A stretch of 32,456 nucleotides of DNA. Origin: Tepidimonas aquatica. GTDB taxonomy: Bacteria > Pseudomonadota > Gammaproteobacteria > Burkholderiales > Burkholderiaceae_C. How positions within the stretch are numbered: position 1 is the first letter of the stretch; every line of letters starts with the position of its first letter. Positions 7,671 to 15,853 of this stretch are shown one piece after another. The notes under the pieces were generated by a model that had not been told where the DNA came from, did not search any database, and was given only the letters and a program-made list of their open reading frames with translations. The DNA is taken from positions 1 to 32,456 of the forward strand of contig NZ_VJNA01000031.1 in assembly GCF_007556585.1 (NCBI RefSeq), in the 5' to 3' direction. The position numbers and the translations under genes are program-made.

Positions 7671-8588
7671 TCACTCCAGCGGCAAGCGGGCCGCGGCCCC
7701 GCACTCCTCCAGCAGCCACTCGCGCAGGCGCACGAGCGCCTCGCGCTCGGGCCCGTCGGGCTGCACCAGGTAGTAGGCGCGCTCGCCGCGCAGCGGCGCG
7801 GCGCACGCCACCACCAGCTCGCCGCGGCTCAGCTCCTGCTGCACCAGCAGCGTCGGCATCAGCGCCACGCCCAGCCCGGCGATGGCGGCTGCGGCCTGCA
7901 TCGAGAACAGCTCATAGCGCGGCCCGGCCATCGCGTGCGGGGCCTCCACGCCTTGGGCCTCGAACCAGCGCCGCCAGGCGTCGGGCCGGGTGGACTGCTG
8001 CAGCAACGGCAGGCCGGCCAGTTCCTGCGGTGGCAACGGCTGCCCGTTGGGCAGCAACCGCGGGCTGCACACCGGCAGCACCTCCTCGTCCAGCAGGTGC
8101 GTGGCCCGCGTGCCGGCCCATTGGCGCAGCTGCTCGGGCGTGCCGGCCCACAGCGCCGCCTCCAGCCCGCTGTCGGGAAACAGGAACGGGCGCGTGCGCG
8201 TCTCCAGGTGCACCAGCAGCTGCGGGTGACGCGCCGCCAGCCGCGGCAGGCGCGGGATCAGCCAGCGCGTGGCAAAGGTGGGCACCGTGGCCAGCGTGAC
8301 GCTGTCGCCCTGACCGCGGCGGGCCATCAGGTCGACGGTGTCGCGCTCCAGCGCCTCCAGCCGCAGGCGGACCTGCCGCGCGTAATCCGCTCCTGCCGGG
8401 GTCAGGGCCATGCCGTGCTGCGTGCGGCGAAACAGCTTGACGCCGAGCATGCCCTCCAGCCCCGCCACCTGGCGCGACACCGCCCCCTGCGTCAGCGCCA
8501 GCTCCTGCGCCGCGCGGGAAAAGCTCTGGTGGCGCGCGGCGGCCTCGAAGCATTGCAGGGCCTGCAGGGTGGGAAGACGGCGGCGCAT
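7671..8588 (-). CDS. LysR-family regulator of the glutaryl-CoA genes (GcvA-like)
   Basis: A 305-residue LysR-type protein. Residues ~6-65 form the winged HTH (LPTLQALQCFEAAARHQSFS, AAQELALTQGAVSRQVAGLE), followed by a linker helix and a periplasmic-binding-protein-like effector domain (residues ~90-295). The wording of the HTH is of the GcvA type often seen next to gcdH in proteobacteria. It is divergent from glutaryl-CoA dehydrogenase across 193 bases that contain a tandem palindromic operator starting 16 bases from its start codon. This suggests autoregulation and activation of gcdH with its CoA-transferase. The effector is unknown; a glutarate-type compound is the obvious guess. Confidence 0.9.
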   Translation of the reverse strand: MRRRLPTLQALQCFEAAARHQSFSRAAQELALTQGAVSRQVAGLEGMLGVKLFRRTQHGMALTPAGADYARQVRLRLEALERDTVDLMARRGQGDSVTLATVPTFATRWLIPRLPRLAARHPQLLVHLETRTRPFLFPDSGLEAALWAGTPEQLRQWAGTRATHLLDEEVLPVCSPRLLPNGQPLPPQELAGLPLLQQSTRPDAWRRWFEAQGVEAPHAMAGPRYELFSMQAAAAIAGLGVALMPTLLVQQELSRGELVVACAAPLRGERAYYLVQPDGPEREALVRLREWLLEECGAAARLPLE

Positions 8589-8603
8589 GGGGCAGGCGAA
8601 AAG

Positions 8604-8640
8604 TATGACTGCCAGTCATATTTTATGACTGCCGCGCATA
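8604..8640. promoter_or_regulatory. tandem LysR operator before gcdH
   Basis: TATGACTGCCAGTCATA (8604-8620) is a perfect palindrome with 7-bp arms around GCC. A second copy, TATGACTGCCGCGCATA (8624-8640), starts exactly 20 bases later and keeps the left arm and centre but has a degenerate right arm. Two-turn spacing and a strong plus weak site are typical of LysR regulation, and both fit the T-N11-A rule loosely. They lie between the LysR and gcdH starts, much more AT-rich than the surroundings. Confidence 0.7.
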
Positions 8641-8781
8641 AGATATACGAAAACCTCATATCACCACCAGAAAAAATCGTTTGCTCCAGAGCGCGCGCCG
8701 GTCTAGGATTCCGCTGCGGCATACCTGAAGCCAGCAGCCCAAGGATGCCATCCCGCTTGCCCGACTCCCGACATCCGCATC

Positions 8782-9969
8782 ATGAAACCGACCAAGACCG
8801 CCTTCGATTGGGCCGACCCGTTCTTCCTCGACGACCAGCTGCTGCCGGAGGAGCGCGCCGTGCGCGACGCCGCGCGCGCTTACTGTCAGGACAAGCTGCT
8901 GCCGCGCGTGCAGCACGCCTTCCGCCACGAGCAGACCGACCGCGCGATCTTTCACGAGATGGGCGAGCTCGGCCTGCTCGGCCCCACCATCCCCGAGGCC
9001 TACGGCGGCGCCGGCCTCAACTACGTCAGCTACGGCCTCATCGCGCGCGAGATCGAGCGCATCGACAGCGGCTACCGCAGCATGATGAGCGTGCAGAGCT
9101 CGCTGGTGATGCTGCCGATCTTCGAATTCGGCACCGAGGCGCAGCGACAGCGATACCTGCCCAAGCTCGCCCGCGGCGAGTGGGTGGGGTGCTTCGGCCT
9201 GACGGAGCCGAACCACGGCTCCGACCCCGGCAGCATGGCCACGCGCGCGCGCAAGGTGCCGGGCGGCTGGCGCTTGAGCGGCGCCAAGACGTGGATCACC
9301 AACGCGCCGATCGCCGACGTGTTCGTCGTCTGGGCCAAGGACGACGAAGGCCAGATCCGCGGCTTCGTGCTGGAGAAGGGCTGGCCGGGCCTGTCGGCCC
9401 CGGCCATCCACGGCAAGGTCGGCTTGCGCACCTCCATCACCGGCGAGATCGTGATGGACGACGTCTTCTGCCCCGAGGAGAACGCCTTCCCCGACATACG
9501 CGGCCTCAAGGGCCCCTTCACCTGCCTCAACAGCGCGCGCTACGGCATCGCGTGGGGGGCGCTCGGCGCGGCGGAGGACTGCTACCAGCGCGCGCGCCAG
9601 TATGTGCTGGATCGGCACCAGTTTGGCCGGCCGCTGGCGGCCAACCAGCTGATCCAGAAGAAGCTTGCGGACATGCTGACCGAAATCGGCATCGGCCTGC
9701 AGGCGTGCCTCCGGCTCGGGCGGCTTAAGGACGAGGGCCGCGCGCCGGTGGAGCTCACCAGCGTCTGCAAGCGCAACAGCTGCGGCAAGGCGCTGGAGAT
9801 TGCCCGCATGGCGCGCGACATGATGGGCGGCAACGGCATCAGCGACGAATACGGCGTGGCGCGCCACCTGGTCAACCTGGAAGTCGTCAACACCTACGAA
9901 GGCACGCACGACATCCACGCGCTGATCCTGGGCCGCGCCATCACCGGCATCGCGGCGTTCGCCAACTGA
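8782..9969 (+). CDS. gcdH: glutaryl-CoA dehydrogenase
   Basis: A 395-residue acyl-CoA dehydrogenase that oxidises and decarboxylates glutaryl-CoA to crotonyl-CoA, passing electrons to ETF. The N-terminus [18 protein letters not shown] and [16 protein letters not shown] are hallmarks of the glutaryl type. [13 protein letters not shown] is the FAD-binding region. The catalytic base is E373 in [20 protein letters not shown], matching the position of Glu370 in the human enzyme. Length and motifs are complete. It is followed after 12 bases by a class III CoA-transferase gene, which would supply glutaryl-CoA. No strong RBS precedes the ATG, but this start gives the standard length. Likely controlled by the divergent LysR protein through 8604-8640. 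Confidence 0.95.
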   Translation: MKPTKTAFDWADPFFLDDQLLPEERAVRDAARAYCQDKLLPRVQHAFRHEQTDRAIFHEMGELGLLGPTIPEAYGGAGLNYVSYGLIAREIERIDSGYRSMMSVQSSLVMLPIFEFGTEAQRQRYLPKLARGEWVGCFGLTEPNHGSDPGSMATRARKVPGGWRLSGAKTWITNAPIADVFVVWAKDDEGQIRGFVLEKGWPGLSAPAIHGKVGLRTSITGEIVMDDVFCPEENAFPDIRGLKGPFTCLNSARYGIAWGALGAAEDCYQRARQYVLDRHQFGRPLAANQLIQKKLADMLTEIGIGLQACLRLGRLKDEGRAPVELTSVCKRNSCGKALEIARMARDMMGGNGISDEYGVARHLVNLEVVNTYEGTHDIHALILGRAITGIAAFAN

Positions 9970-9981
9970 ACCCTGGGGCTG

Positions 9982-11157
9982 GTGATGGACACTCCCGCTC
10001 CGCCCCCTGACGCGCCCGGCGGCCCGCCGCAGCCGCTGCGCGGCGTGCGCGTGCTGGACCTGTCGCGCGTGCTGGCCGGCCCGTGGGCCAGCCAGATCCT
10101 GGCCGACTACGGCGCGGAGGTGCTCAAGGTCGAGCGCCCCGGCAGCGGCGACGACACCCGCGCCTGGGGTCCACCGTGGTGGGGCGAAGGGCCGCAGCGC
10201 CAGTCGGCCTACTTCATCTGCGCCAACCGCGGCAAGCGCTCGGTGGCGCTGGACCTCACCCACCCCGACGGCATCGCGCAGGTGCGGCGCCTGGCCGCCG
10301 AGGCCGACGTGCTGCTGGAAAACTACAAGGTCGGCCAACTGGCCAAGGTCGGGCTGGATGCCGCGAGCCTCACGCGCCTGAACCCGCGCCTGATCTACTG
10401 CTCCATCACCGGCTACGGCCAGAGCGGGCCGCTGGCGTCCAAGCCCGGTTACGACTTCGCCATCCAGGCCGAGGCCGGCCTGATGAGCATCACCGGCGAG
10501 CCCGACGGCGAGCCGCTGAAGGTCGGCGTGGCGGTGGTCGATCTGATGACCGGCCTCTACGCCGCCACCGCCATCCTGGCCGCCCTGCACGAACGCGCCC
10601 GCACCGGCCGCGGGCGCGTGCTGGACGTGGCGCTGTTCGACGTCGCGGTGGCGATGCTGGCCAACCAGGCGGCCAACCAGCTGGTCGGCGGCACCACGCC
10701 GCGGCGCCTCGGCAACGCCCACCCCAACATCGTGCCGTACCAGGCGTTTGCCACCGCCGACGGGCGCCTGGTGCTGGCGGTCGGCAACGACGCGCAGTTC
10801 GCCCGCTTCTGCGAGGTGGCCGGCCACCCGGAAGTGGCGCGCGACCCGCGCTACGCCACCAACCCGGCGCGCGTGCAGCACCGCGGCGAGCTTGTGCCGC
10901 TCGTGGCCGACTGGCTGCGCGCGCGCCCCACCGCCGACTGGGTGCAGGCGCTGCAGGCCGCCGGCGTGCCGTGCGCGCCGATCCACGACCTGGCCCAGGT
11001 GATGGCCCACCCGCACACCCGCGCGCGCGGCCTGGTACTCCCCGCCAACGGCCCGCGCCCGCCGATGGTGGCGCACCCGGTGCGCTTCGACGGCGAGCGG
11101 CCCCTGGCGGAGCTGCCGCCGCCGGGGTTGGGCGCGGCGGCGGCCGAATGGTCCTGA
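9982..11157 (+). CDS. CaiB/BaiF class III CoA-transferase, probable glutarate CoA-transferase
   Basis: A 391-residue family III CoA-transferase. It has LRGVRVLDLSRVLAGPWASQ, the ADYGAEVLKVERPGSGDDTR motif, NRGKRSVALDL, and the likely catalytic aspartate in VVDLMTG (D187). Such proteins next to gcdH correspond to the SUGCT type, which moves CoA from succinyl-CoA to glutarate. That role fits this operon and would feed gcdH. Start is GTG 9982 or ATG 9985 (one residue shorter). It lies 12 bases after gcdH and is surely cotranscribed. Substrate assignment is from context. Confidence 0.85.
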   Translation: MMDTPAPPPDAPGGPPQPLRGVRVLDLSRVLAGPWASQILADYGAEVLKVERPGSGDDTRAWGPPWWGEGPQRQSAYFICANRGKRSVALDLTHPDGIAQVRRLAAEADVLLENYKVGQLAKVGLDAASLTRLNPRLIYCSITGYGQSGPLASKPGYDFAIQAEAGLMSITGEPDGEPLKVGVAVVDLMTGLYAATAILAALHERARTGRGRVLDVALFDVAVAMLANQAANQLVGGTTPRRLGNAHPNIVPYQAFATADGRLVLAVGNDAQFARFCEVAGHPEVARDPRYATNPARVQHRGELVPLVADWLRARPTADWVQALQAAGVPCAPIHDLAQVMAHPHTRARGLVLPANGPRPPMVAHPVRFDGERPLAELPPPGLGAAAAEWS

Positions 11158-11199
11158 CCCGAGGTACCGGGGCCTGCCCCCTTTGGCAAGACCCCGAGG

Positions 11200-11254
11200 C
11201 TGTACCGGCCCGCAGCCCGACACAACGGCGTGCCGGCTGTCGCGCGCTGTACCG
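11200..11254. promoter_or_regulatory. direct repeats of CTGTACCG before the semialdehyde dehydrogenase
   Basis: CTGTACCG occurs at 11200-11207 and again at 11247-11254, in the 162-base gap before the dehydrogenase gene. The same word makes the palindrome beside the MocR-type regulator (6118-6143). Directly repeated half sites are typical of MocR/GabR operators. A possible -10 (TACAGT, 11276-11281) follows. The region also has GC-rich partial dyads after the CoA-transferase stop, with no clear terminator. Confidence 0.45.
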
Positions 11255-11319
11255 CCACGCGCACGCCAGCCGGGCTACAGTACGGCGATCGCTGGAGCTT
11301 GGATGGATGGAGTTTCCCG

Positions 11320-12798
11320 ATGGACATGCCGACCTCACCGCTTGCCCTGCTGCGTGACCCCACGCTGCTGAAAACCGACGCGCTGATCGACGGCTGCTGG
11401 GTGGCCGGCCCGGCGCGCTTTGCCGTGCACGACCCGGCCACCGGGGCCAAGCTCGCGGAGGTGGCCCGGCTCGGCGTGGCCGAGGCCGAGGCCGCCATCG
11501 CCGCGGCGCAGGCCGCCTGGCCGGCCTGGCGCAACAAAACCGCCAAGGAGCGCGCCAACATTCTGCGCAAGTGGTACGACTTGCTGATGGCCAACCAGGA
11601 CGACCTGGGACGGCTGATGACCGCCGAGCAGGGCAAGCCGCTGCCCGAGGCCAAGGGCGAGGTGGTCTACGGTGCCAGCTTCGTCGAGTGGTTTGCCGAG
11701 GAAGCCAAGCGCGTCAACGGCGAGACGCTGCCCCAGTTTGACAACAACCGCCGGCTGCTGGTGCTCAAGCAGCCCATCGGGGTGTGCGCGGCCATCACGC
11801 CGTGGAACTTCCCGCTGGCCATGATCACGCGCAAGGTCGCCCCGGCGCTGGCGGCAGGCTGCACGGTGGTCATCAAGCCGGCCGAACAAACCCCGCTGAC
11901 CGCGCTGGCGGCGGCCGAGCTGGCACTGCGTGCGGGCATTCCGGCGGGCGTGCTCAACGTGCTCACCAGCGACGGCCCGGGCAGCGTGGCCATCGGCAAG
12001 GTGCTGTGCGCCAGCCCCGTGGTGCGGCACCTCAGCTTCACCGGCTCCACCGAGGTCGGCCGCATCCTGATGGCGCAAAGCGCGCCGACGATCAAAAAAC
12101 TGTCGCTGGAGCTGGGCGGCAACGCGCCCTTCATCGTCTTCGACGACGCTGACATCGACAGCGCCGTCGAGGGTGCGTTTGCCAGCAAATACCGCAACGC
12201 CGGCCAAACCTGCGTTTGCTCCAACCGCATTTACGTGCAGGAAGGTGTGTACGAAGCGTTTGTGCACAAGTTCGCAGCCAAGGTGGCCACAGCCAAGGTC
12301 GGCAACGGCTTCGACGAAGGGGTCAACCAGGGGCCGCTGATCGAGGAAGCCGCCGTGGAAAAAGTCCAGCGCCATGTTGACGACGCGCTGGCCAAAGGGG
12401 CGCGGCTGCTGACCGGTGGACACCGGCTCGGGGGGCTGTTTTACGCGCCGACGGTGGTGGCCGACGCCACGCCCGACATGCTGTGCGCGCGCGAGGAAAC
12501 CTTCGGGCCGTTTGCTCCGGTGTTCAAGTTCCGCACCGAAGACGAGGTGGTGCACATGGCCAACGACACCGAGTACGGCTTGGCCGGCTACTTCTACAGC
12601 CGAGACATCGGCCGTATCTGGCGCGTGGCCGAGGCGCTGGAATACGGCATGGTCGGGGTCAACGTCGGCATCCTGGCCACCGAGCACGTGCCGTTTGGTG
12701 GCGTCAAGCAGTCTGGCCTTGGGCGCGAGGGCTCCCACCACGGCATCGACGAGTACGTCGAGATCAAGTACGTCTGCATCGGCGACGTACTAAAGTGA
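11320..12798 (+). CDS. gabD: succinate/glutarate-semialdehyde dehydrogenase
   Basis: A 492-residue aldehyde dehydrogenase of the GabD/DavD type, oxidising succinate or glutarate semialdehyde with NAD(P)+. It has ITPWNFPLAMITRKVAPALA, FTGSTEVGRILM, the catalytic glutamate E264 in LELGGNAPF and the nucleophile C298 in GQTCVCSNRIYV; the second cysteine two residues on is typical of SSADH. The C-terminus LGREGSHHGIDEYVEIKYVC is also SSADH-like. The start at 11320 (GGATGGAG-rich RBS region at 11301-11311) gives family length; an in-frame ATG-like start at 11230 would add 30 residues of unlikely sequence. It completes the 5-aminovalerate or GABA route with the transaminase at 6248. Confidence 0.92.
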   Translation: MDMPTSPLALLRDPTLLKTDALIDGCWVAGPARFAVHDPATGAKLAEVARLGVAEAEAAIAAAQAAWPAWRNKTAKERANILRKWYDLLMANQDDLGRLMTAEQGKPLPEAKGEVVYGASFVEWFAEEAKRVNGETLPQFDNNRRLLVLKQPIGVCAAITPWNFPLAMITRKVAPALAAGCTVVIKPAEQTPLTALAAAELALRAGIPAGVLNVLTSDGPGSVAIGKVLCASPVVRHLSFTGSTEVGRILMAQSAPTIKKLSLELGGNAPFIVFDDADIDSAVEGAFASKYRNAGQTCVCSNRIYVQEGVYEAFVHKFAAKVATAKVGNGFDEGVNQGPLIEEAAVEKVQRHVDDALAKGARLLTGGHRLGGLFYAPTVVADATPDMLCAREETFGPFAPVFKFRTEDEVVHMANDTEYGLAGYFYSRDIGRIWRVAEALEYGMVGVNVGILATEHVPFGGVKQSGLGREGSHHGIDEYVEIKYVCIGDVLK

Positions 12799-12844
12799 AC
12801 GCGCAGCAGCTGCCGGCGCCTGCGCGGGTGCCGGTGCGTTCCGC

Positions 12845-12850
12845 TACAAT
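12845..12850 (+). promoter_or_regulatory. -10 box of the tRNA-Gly promoter
   Basis: TACAAT lies 15 bases before the mature 5' end of tRNA-Gly, placing the start site around 12857. The -35 region is GC-rich and not recognisable. Confidence 0.5.
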
Positions 12851-12865
12851 AAGCGGCAGTTGCAC

Positions 12866-12939
12866 GCGGCTGTCGTTCAATGGTAGGACCTGAGCTTCCC
12901 AAGCTCAAGACGTGGGTTCGATTCCCATCAGCCGCTCCA
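12866..12939 (+). tRNA. tRNA-Gly (anticodon CCC)
   Basis: Seventy-four bases with encoded CCA. The acceptor stem GCGGCTG pairs with CAGCCGC, discriminator T. The D arm contains TTCAATGGTAGGA. The anticodon stem TGAGC/GCTCA closes the loop TTCCCAA with anticodon CCC, reading GGG. The T arm is TGGGTTCGATTCCCA. All stems pair without mismatch. It stands alone, 67 bases after the dehydrogenase gene, with its own promoter and terminator. No copy of its 3' end was seen elsewhere in the window, so there is no sign of an integrated element here. Confidence 0.96.
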
Positions 12940-12948
12940 GTTCTCAGC

Positions 12949-12972
12949 AAGCCCGCACCCGCCGGGCTTTTT
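12949..12972 (+). terminator. Rho-independent terminator after tRNA-Gly
   Basis: AAGCCCG (12949-12955) pairs with CGGGCTT (12963-12969) across a seven-base loop, ending in a T-run (12968-12972, then GTTT). It sits ten bases after the tRNA end. Confidence 0.9.
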
Positions 12973-13024
12973 GTTTGCGCCGGCGCATCGTCGGCGTGAC
13001 CCTCAAGCGCACCAGGCCCATCCA

Positions 13025-13945
13025 ATGTTGAAAAACCTGACCGTGTTGCGGCTCGGCGAACCCCTGCGCACCACACTGGAGCAGGTGGAGCAGGCGTTGC
13101 AGGCGCAGCCCTTCACGCCGTGCGGCCCCACGCAAACCGAAAGCCATGGTTGGGTACCGCCGCGCGGCGAACCCCATGCCCCGCTGGTCGAGTCGGTGGC
13201 CGGCCATTGGCTGATGCGCTGGCGGCTGGAGACCAAACGCGTGCCGGCCGCCGTGGTCAAGCGTGAGCTGCAGGCCCGCTGCGCCCATATCGAAGCCAGC
13301 GAAGGCCGCCAGCCCGGCCGGCGCGAACAGCGCGAGTTGAAAGAACAAATCACCCAGGAGCTGCTGCCGCTGGCGTTTGCCCAGGCCACCGAAGTGGCGG
13401 TGTGGCTGGATGCGCGCGCGCAGCGGCTGATGCTCGACACCACGACGGCACGGCGGGTCGACGCGGTGACGACGGCGTTGGTCAAGGCCATCGACGGGCT
13501 GCGGCTGGAGCCGCTGAGCACCGCGTTGGCCCCGGGTAGCGCGATGGCCGGCTGGCTGGCCGCCGAGCCGCAGGACTGGCCGGCGCACTTCGCCCCCGGA
13601 CGCGAGGTGGAGCTCAAAGGCGATGGCGACAGCCCGCCGGTGGTGCGCTTTGCGCGCCACGTGCTGGACGTGCAGCAGATGCGCCAGCACCTGGCGCAAG
13701 GCAAGCGCCCGACCCGGCTGGCGCTGGACTGGGACGGGCGCGTGCAGTTTGTGCTGACCGAGTCGCTGCAGCTGCGCCGCATTGTGTTTGCCGACGGCGT
13801 GTTCGAGCGTGACGCCCAAGCCGAGGGTGACCGCGGCTTCGACGCCGACGCCGCGCTGGCCACCGGTGAGCTCAGCGCCCTGCTGGACGACCTGGTTGGC
13901 GCGCTGGGTGGCCTGCAGCCGGGTGCCGCCGCGCTCACCCCTTGA
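13025..13945 (+). CDS. rdgC: recombination-associated protein RdgC
   Basis: A 306-residue RdgC protein, the usual length. RdgC forms a ring around double-stranded DNA and limits RecA activity; it is associated with the nucleoid and with replication forks. Typical features are the N-terminal LKNLTVLRL, SHGWVPPRG, the KRVPAAVVKRELQARCAHIE helix, and TEVAVWLDARAQRLMLDTTT. The start ATG 13025 gives the conserved N-terminus; an in-frame start at 12971 would lie in the tRNA terminator. Its end overlaps the convergent OsmC-like gene by 11 bases. Confidence 0.93.
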   Translation: MLKNLTVLRLGEPLRTTLEQVEQALQAQPFTPCGPTQTESHGWVPPRGEPHAPLVESVAGHWLMRWRLETKRVPAAVVKRELQARCAHIEASEGRQPGRREQRELKEQITQELLPLAFAQATEVAVWLDARAQRLMLDTTTARRVDAVTTALVKAIDGLRLEPLSTALAPGSAMAGWLAAEPQDWPAHFAPGREVELKGDGDSPPVVRFARHVLDVQQMRQHLAQGKRPTRLALDWDGRVQFVLTESLQLRRIVFADGVFERDAQAEGDRGFDADAALATGELSALLDDLVGALGGLQPGAAALTP

Positions 13946-14381
13946 GCACGGCGCCGCTGCCGTCGAGCACGCGCACGTCGATCGGGATACCCTCGCGCAC
14001 GCTCATCGAGACGGTGCAAAAGTCCTCGAACTGGGCCAGGATGCGGTCCAGGTGCTCGTAGTCCGCGCCCGGGCGCTGCAACTGAATCTCGACCTCGATG
14101 CGCTGGATGCGCAGCCGCCCCTGGGCGTTGCGGTCCACCGTCGAGCGGGCCACCGCACGCAACGTGCCGGGATCGTTTTTGAACTTGCTCAGCGCAAAGG
14201 TCAGACTGGCCGACAGGCAGTTGGCCACCGCCGCCAGCAGCAAGTGGTTGGGCGTGGGCCCCTGCCCCAGCCCCAGCGGCGGCGGCTCGTCGCTGAACAC
14301 GGCGGGCAGCGCCGCGCCAAAGTCGATCTCAAACTGGTACCCGCTGCGGCGGGTCACGGTCACGGTCACGTTCTGGGCCAT
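13935..14381 (-). CDS. OsmC/Ohr-family protein
   Basis: A 148-residue OsmC-like protein with the two redox cysteines of the family: C55 in VANCLSASL and C122 in FEDFCTVSMSVREG. OsmC/Ohr proteins reduce organic peroxides through these thiols, and several act on persulfides. This one lacks the full Ohr signature, so it is a general OsmC-like member. A good RBS (AGGAG, ten bases before the ATG) supports the start. It is divergent from a sulfide:quinone-reductase-like gene across 110 bases, so a role in handling sulfane sulfur or sulfur-induced oxidants is plausible but only inferred. Confidence 0.88.
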   Translation of the reverse strand: MAQNVTVTVTRRSGYQFEIDFGAALPAVFSDEPPPLGLGQGPTPNHLLLAAVANCLSASLTFALSKFKNDPGTLRAVARSTVDRNAQGRLRIQRIEVEIQLQRPGADYEHLDRILAQFEDFCTVSMSVREGIPIDVRVLDGSGAVLKG

Positions 14382-14455
14382 ACTGGGGATACTCCTAGGT
14401 CAGAAGGCAGGCGGGTTTGCGTTTTATCAAACCCGTCATCGCTCACAGCAACCAT

Positions 14456-14486
14456 CATACATACCCTGTAGAGTACCTATAGGAGG
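14456..14486 (+). promoter_or_regulatory. leader and RBS of the SQR-like gene
   Basis: The 110-base divergent gap (14382-14491) ends in an AT-richer stretch. It contains CATACA (14456-14461) and TGTAG (14467-14471), a loose dyad, then CTATAGGAGG with the RBS AGGAGG (14481-14486) five bases before the GTG start. The TACA...TGTA half sites resemble the palindrome before the Tat metallo-beta-lactamase at 23003-23020, though the spacing differs by one base. Shared control is a weak inference. Confidence 0.35.
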
Positions 14487-14491
14487 CAACC

Positions 14492-15832
14492 GTGACTTCG
14501 CCACGATTGGACCGACGCGCCGCCCTGGCGCGCGTGGCCGCCATCGCCAGCGGCGCCGCTGCCCTGGGTGGGATGGCCGCCCTGCCCCGCGGCGCGCACG
14601 CCGCGCCCCCGTCAACGGTGAAAACATCCGCCCGCATCGCCATCGTCGGGGCCGGCGCCGCGGGCCTGGCCAGCGCGTCGCGCCTGGCCAAACGGCTGCA
14701 GGGTGCGCAGATCACGTTGATCGATGCCCGGCGCGAGCACTTGTACCAGCCGGGCTTCACCTTGGTCGGGGCGGGCATCAAGCCCGCGTCGTACGTGCTG
14801 TCGAGCACCCAGGACTACATCCCCCAGGGCGTCGATTGGGTGCAGCAAGCCGCGGCCGAAATCGACCCCGAGGCCCGCAAAGTCGTGACGACCGACGGGC
14901 GCACCATCCCCTACGACTACTTGATCGTGGCCTGTGGGCTGGAGCTGAATTACGGCGCCATCGAGGGCATGGACATCGGGCTGATCGGCAAAGAGGGCAT
15001 CGGCAGCGTGTACCACAGCCCGCAGGCGGCCGAACTGACGTGGCAGTCGATGCAACGCTTCGCCAACCAGGGTGGCGTGGCGCTGATGGGACGCCCCCAC
15101 ACCGACATGAAGTGCGCCGGCGCGCCGCTGAAGTACACCTTCATCACCAACGACCGCCTGCGCCGCGCCCGCCAGCGCGGCCGGGCCGAGCTGCACTACC
15201 TGGCGCCGCAAAAAACCTTGTTCTCGGTGCCGATCGTGGCCGAGAAGGTGCGCATGCTGTTCGCCCAGCGCGGTATCCAAACCCACATGGAACACCGCCT
15301 CGTGGCGCTGGACCCCGGCCGGCGCATCGCGACCTACGAAACCCCCGCGGGGCGCACCGAGCTGCGCTGGGACTTCATCCACGTGGTGCCGCCGATGCGC
15401 GCCCCGGCGGTGGTGCGCAACAGCCCGCTGCCGTGGCAGGACGGTCCGTTCGCACGCGAAAGCTGGCTGGAGGTGGATCGCGAGACCCTACGCCACAAGC
15501 GCTACGCCAACATCTTCGGCCTGGGCGACATCGCCGGTGTGCCCAAGGGCAAAACCGCGGCCAGTGTCAAGTGGCAGGTACCCGTTGCCGTCGATCACTT
15601 GGTTGGCGATCTCGCCGGACGCCCTTCTGAGGAGCGTTACAACGGCTACACCTCGTGCCCCTTGATTACCCGCCTGGGGCGCGCGATGTTGATCGAGTTC
15701 GACTACCACGACAACCTGTACGAATCGTTCCCCGGCTTCATCGCCCCGCTGGAGGAGCTGTGGGTGAGCTGGGTCATGAAGACGATGGCCCTCAAGCCCA
15801 CCTACATCAGCATGCTGCGTGGCCGCGCCTGA
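14492..15832 (+). CDS. Tat-exported sulfide:quinone oxidoreductase-like flavoprotein
   Basis: A 446-residue FAD protein of the SQR/flavocytochrome c sulfide dehydrogenase family. It starts with a twin-arginine-type signal (DRRAALARVAAIASGAAALG, ending near AHA-AP at residue ~38). Then come the FAD site AIVGAGAAGLASA and three conserved cysteines: C148 (VACG), C208 (MKCAGAPLKYTF) and C389 (YTSCPLITR), the redox set of SQR. FGLGDIAGVPKGKTAASVKWQ binds FAD. It should oxidise sulfide and reduce quinone at the periplasmic face, or act like FccB. No FccA cytochrome is adjacent; a small membrane protein follows after 21 bases. The GTG start follows a perfect AGGAGG. Confidence 0.9.
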   Translation: MTSPRLDRRAALARVAAIASGAAALGGMAALPRGAHAAPPSTVKTSARIAIVGAGAAGLASASRLAKRLQGAQITLIDARREHLYQPGFTLVGAGIKPASYVLSSTQDYIPQGVDWVQQAAAEIDPEARKVVTTDGRTIPYDYLIVACGLELNYGAIEGMDIGLIGKEGIGSVYHSPQAAELTWQSMQRFANQGGVALMGRPHTDMKCAGAPLKYTFITNDRLRRARQRGRAELHYLAPQKTLFSVPIVAEKVRMLFAQRGIQTHMEHRLVALDPGRRIATYETPAGRTELRWDFIHVVPPMRAPAVVRNSPLPWQDGPFARESWLEVDRETLRHKRYANIFGLGDIAGVPKGKTAASVKWQVPVAVDHLVGDLAGRPSEERYNGYTSCPLITRLGRAMLIEFDYHDNLYESFPGFIAPLEELWVSWVMKTMALKPTYISMLRGRA

Positions 15833-15853
15833 GCCCCGCTGGAGGAGTCCACG

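Noticed and set aside
8656-11223. An 855-codon open frame on the minus strand opposite gcdH and the CoA-transferase gene
   Set aside because: It is antisense to two well-identified genes, has a His/Arg/Ala-rich composition typical of shadows in high-GC DNA, and shows no domain.
12866-12939. tRNA-Gly as the attachment site of an integrated island
   Set aside because: No integrase gene and no second copy of the tRNA 3' end was seen in the window.
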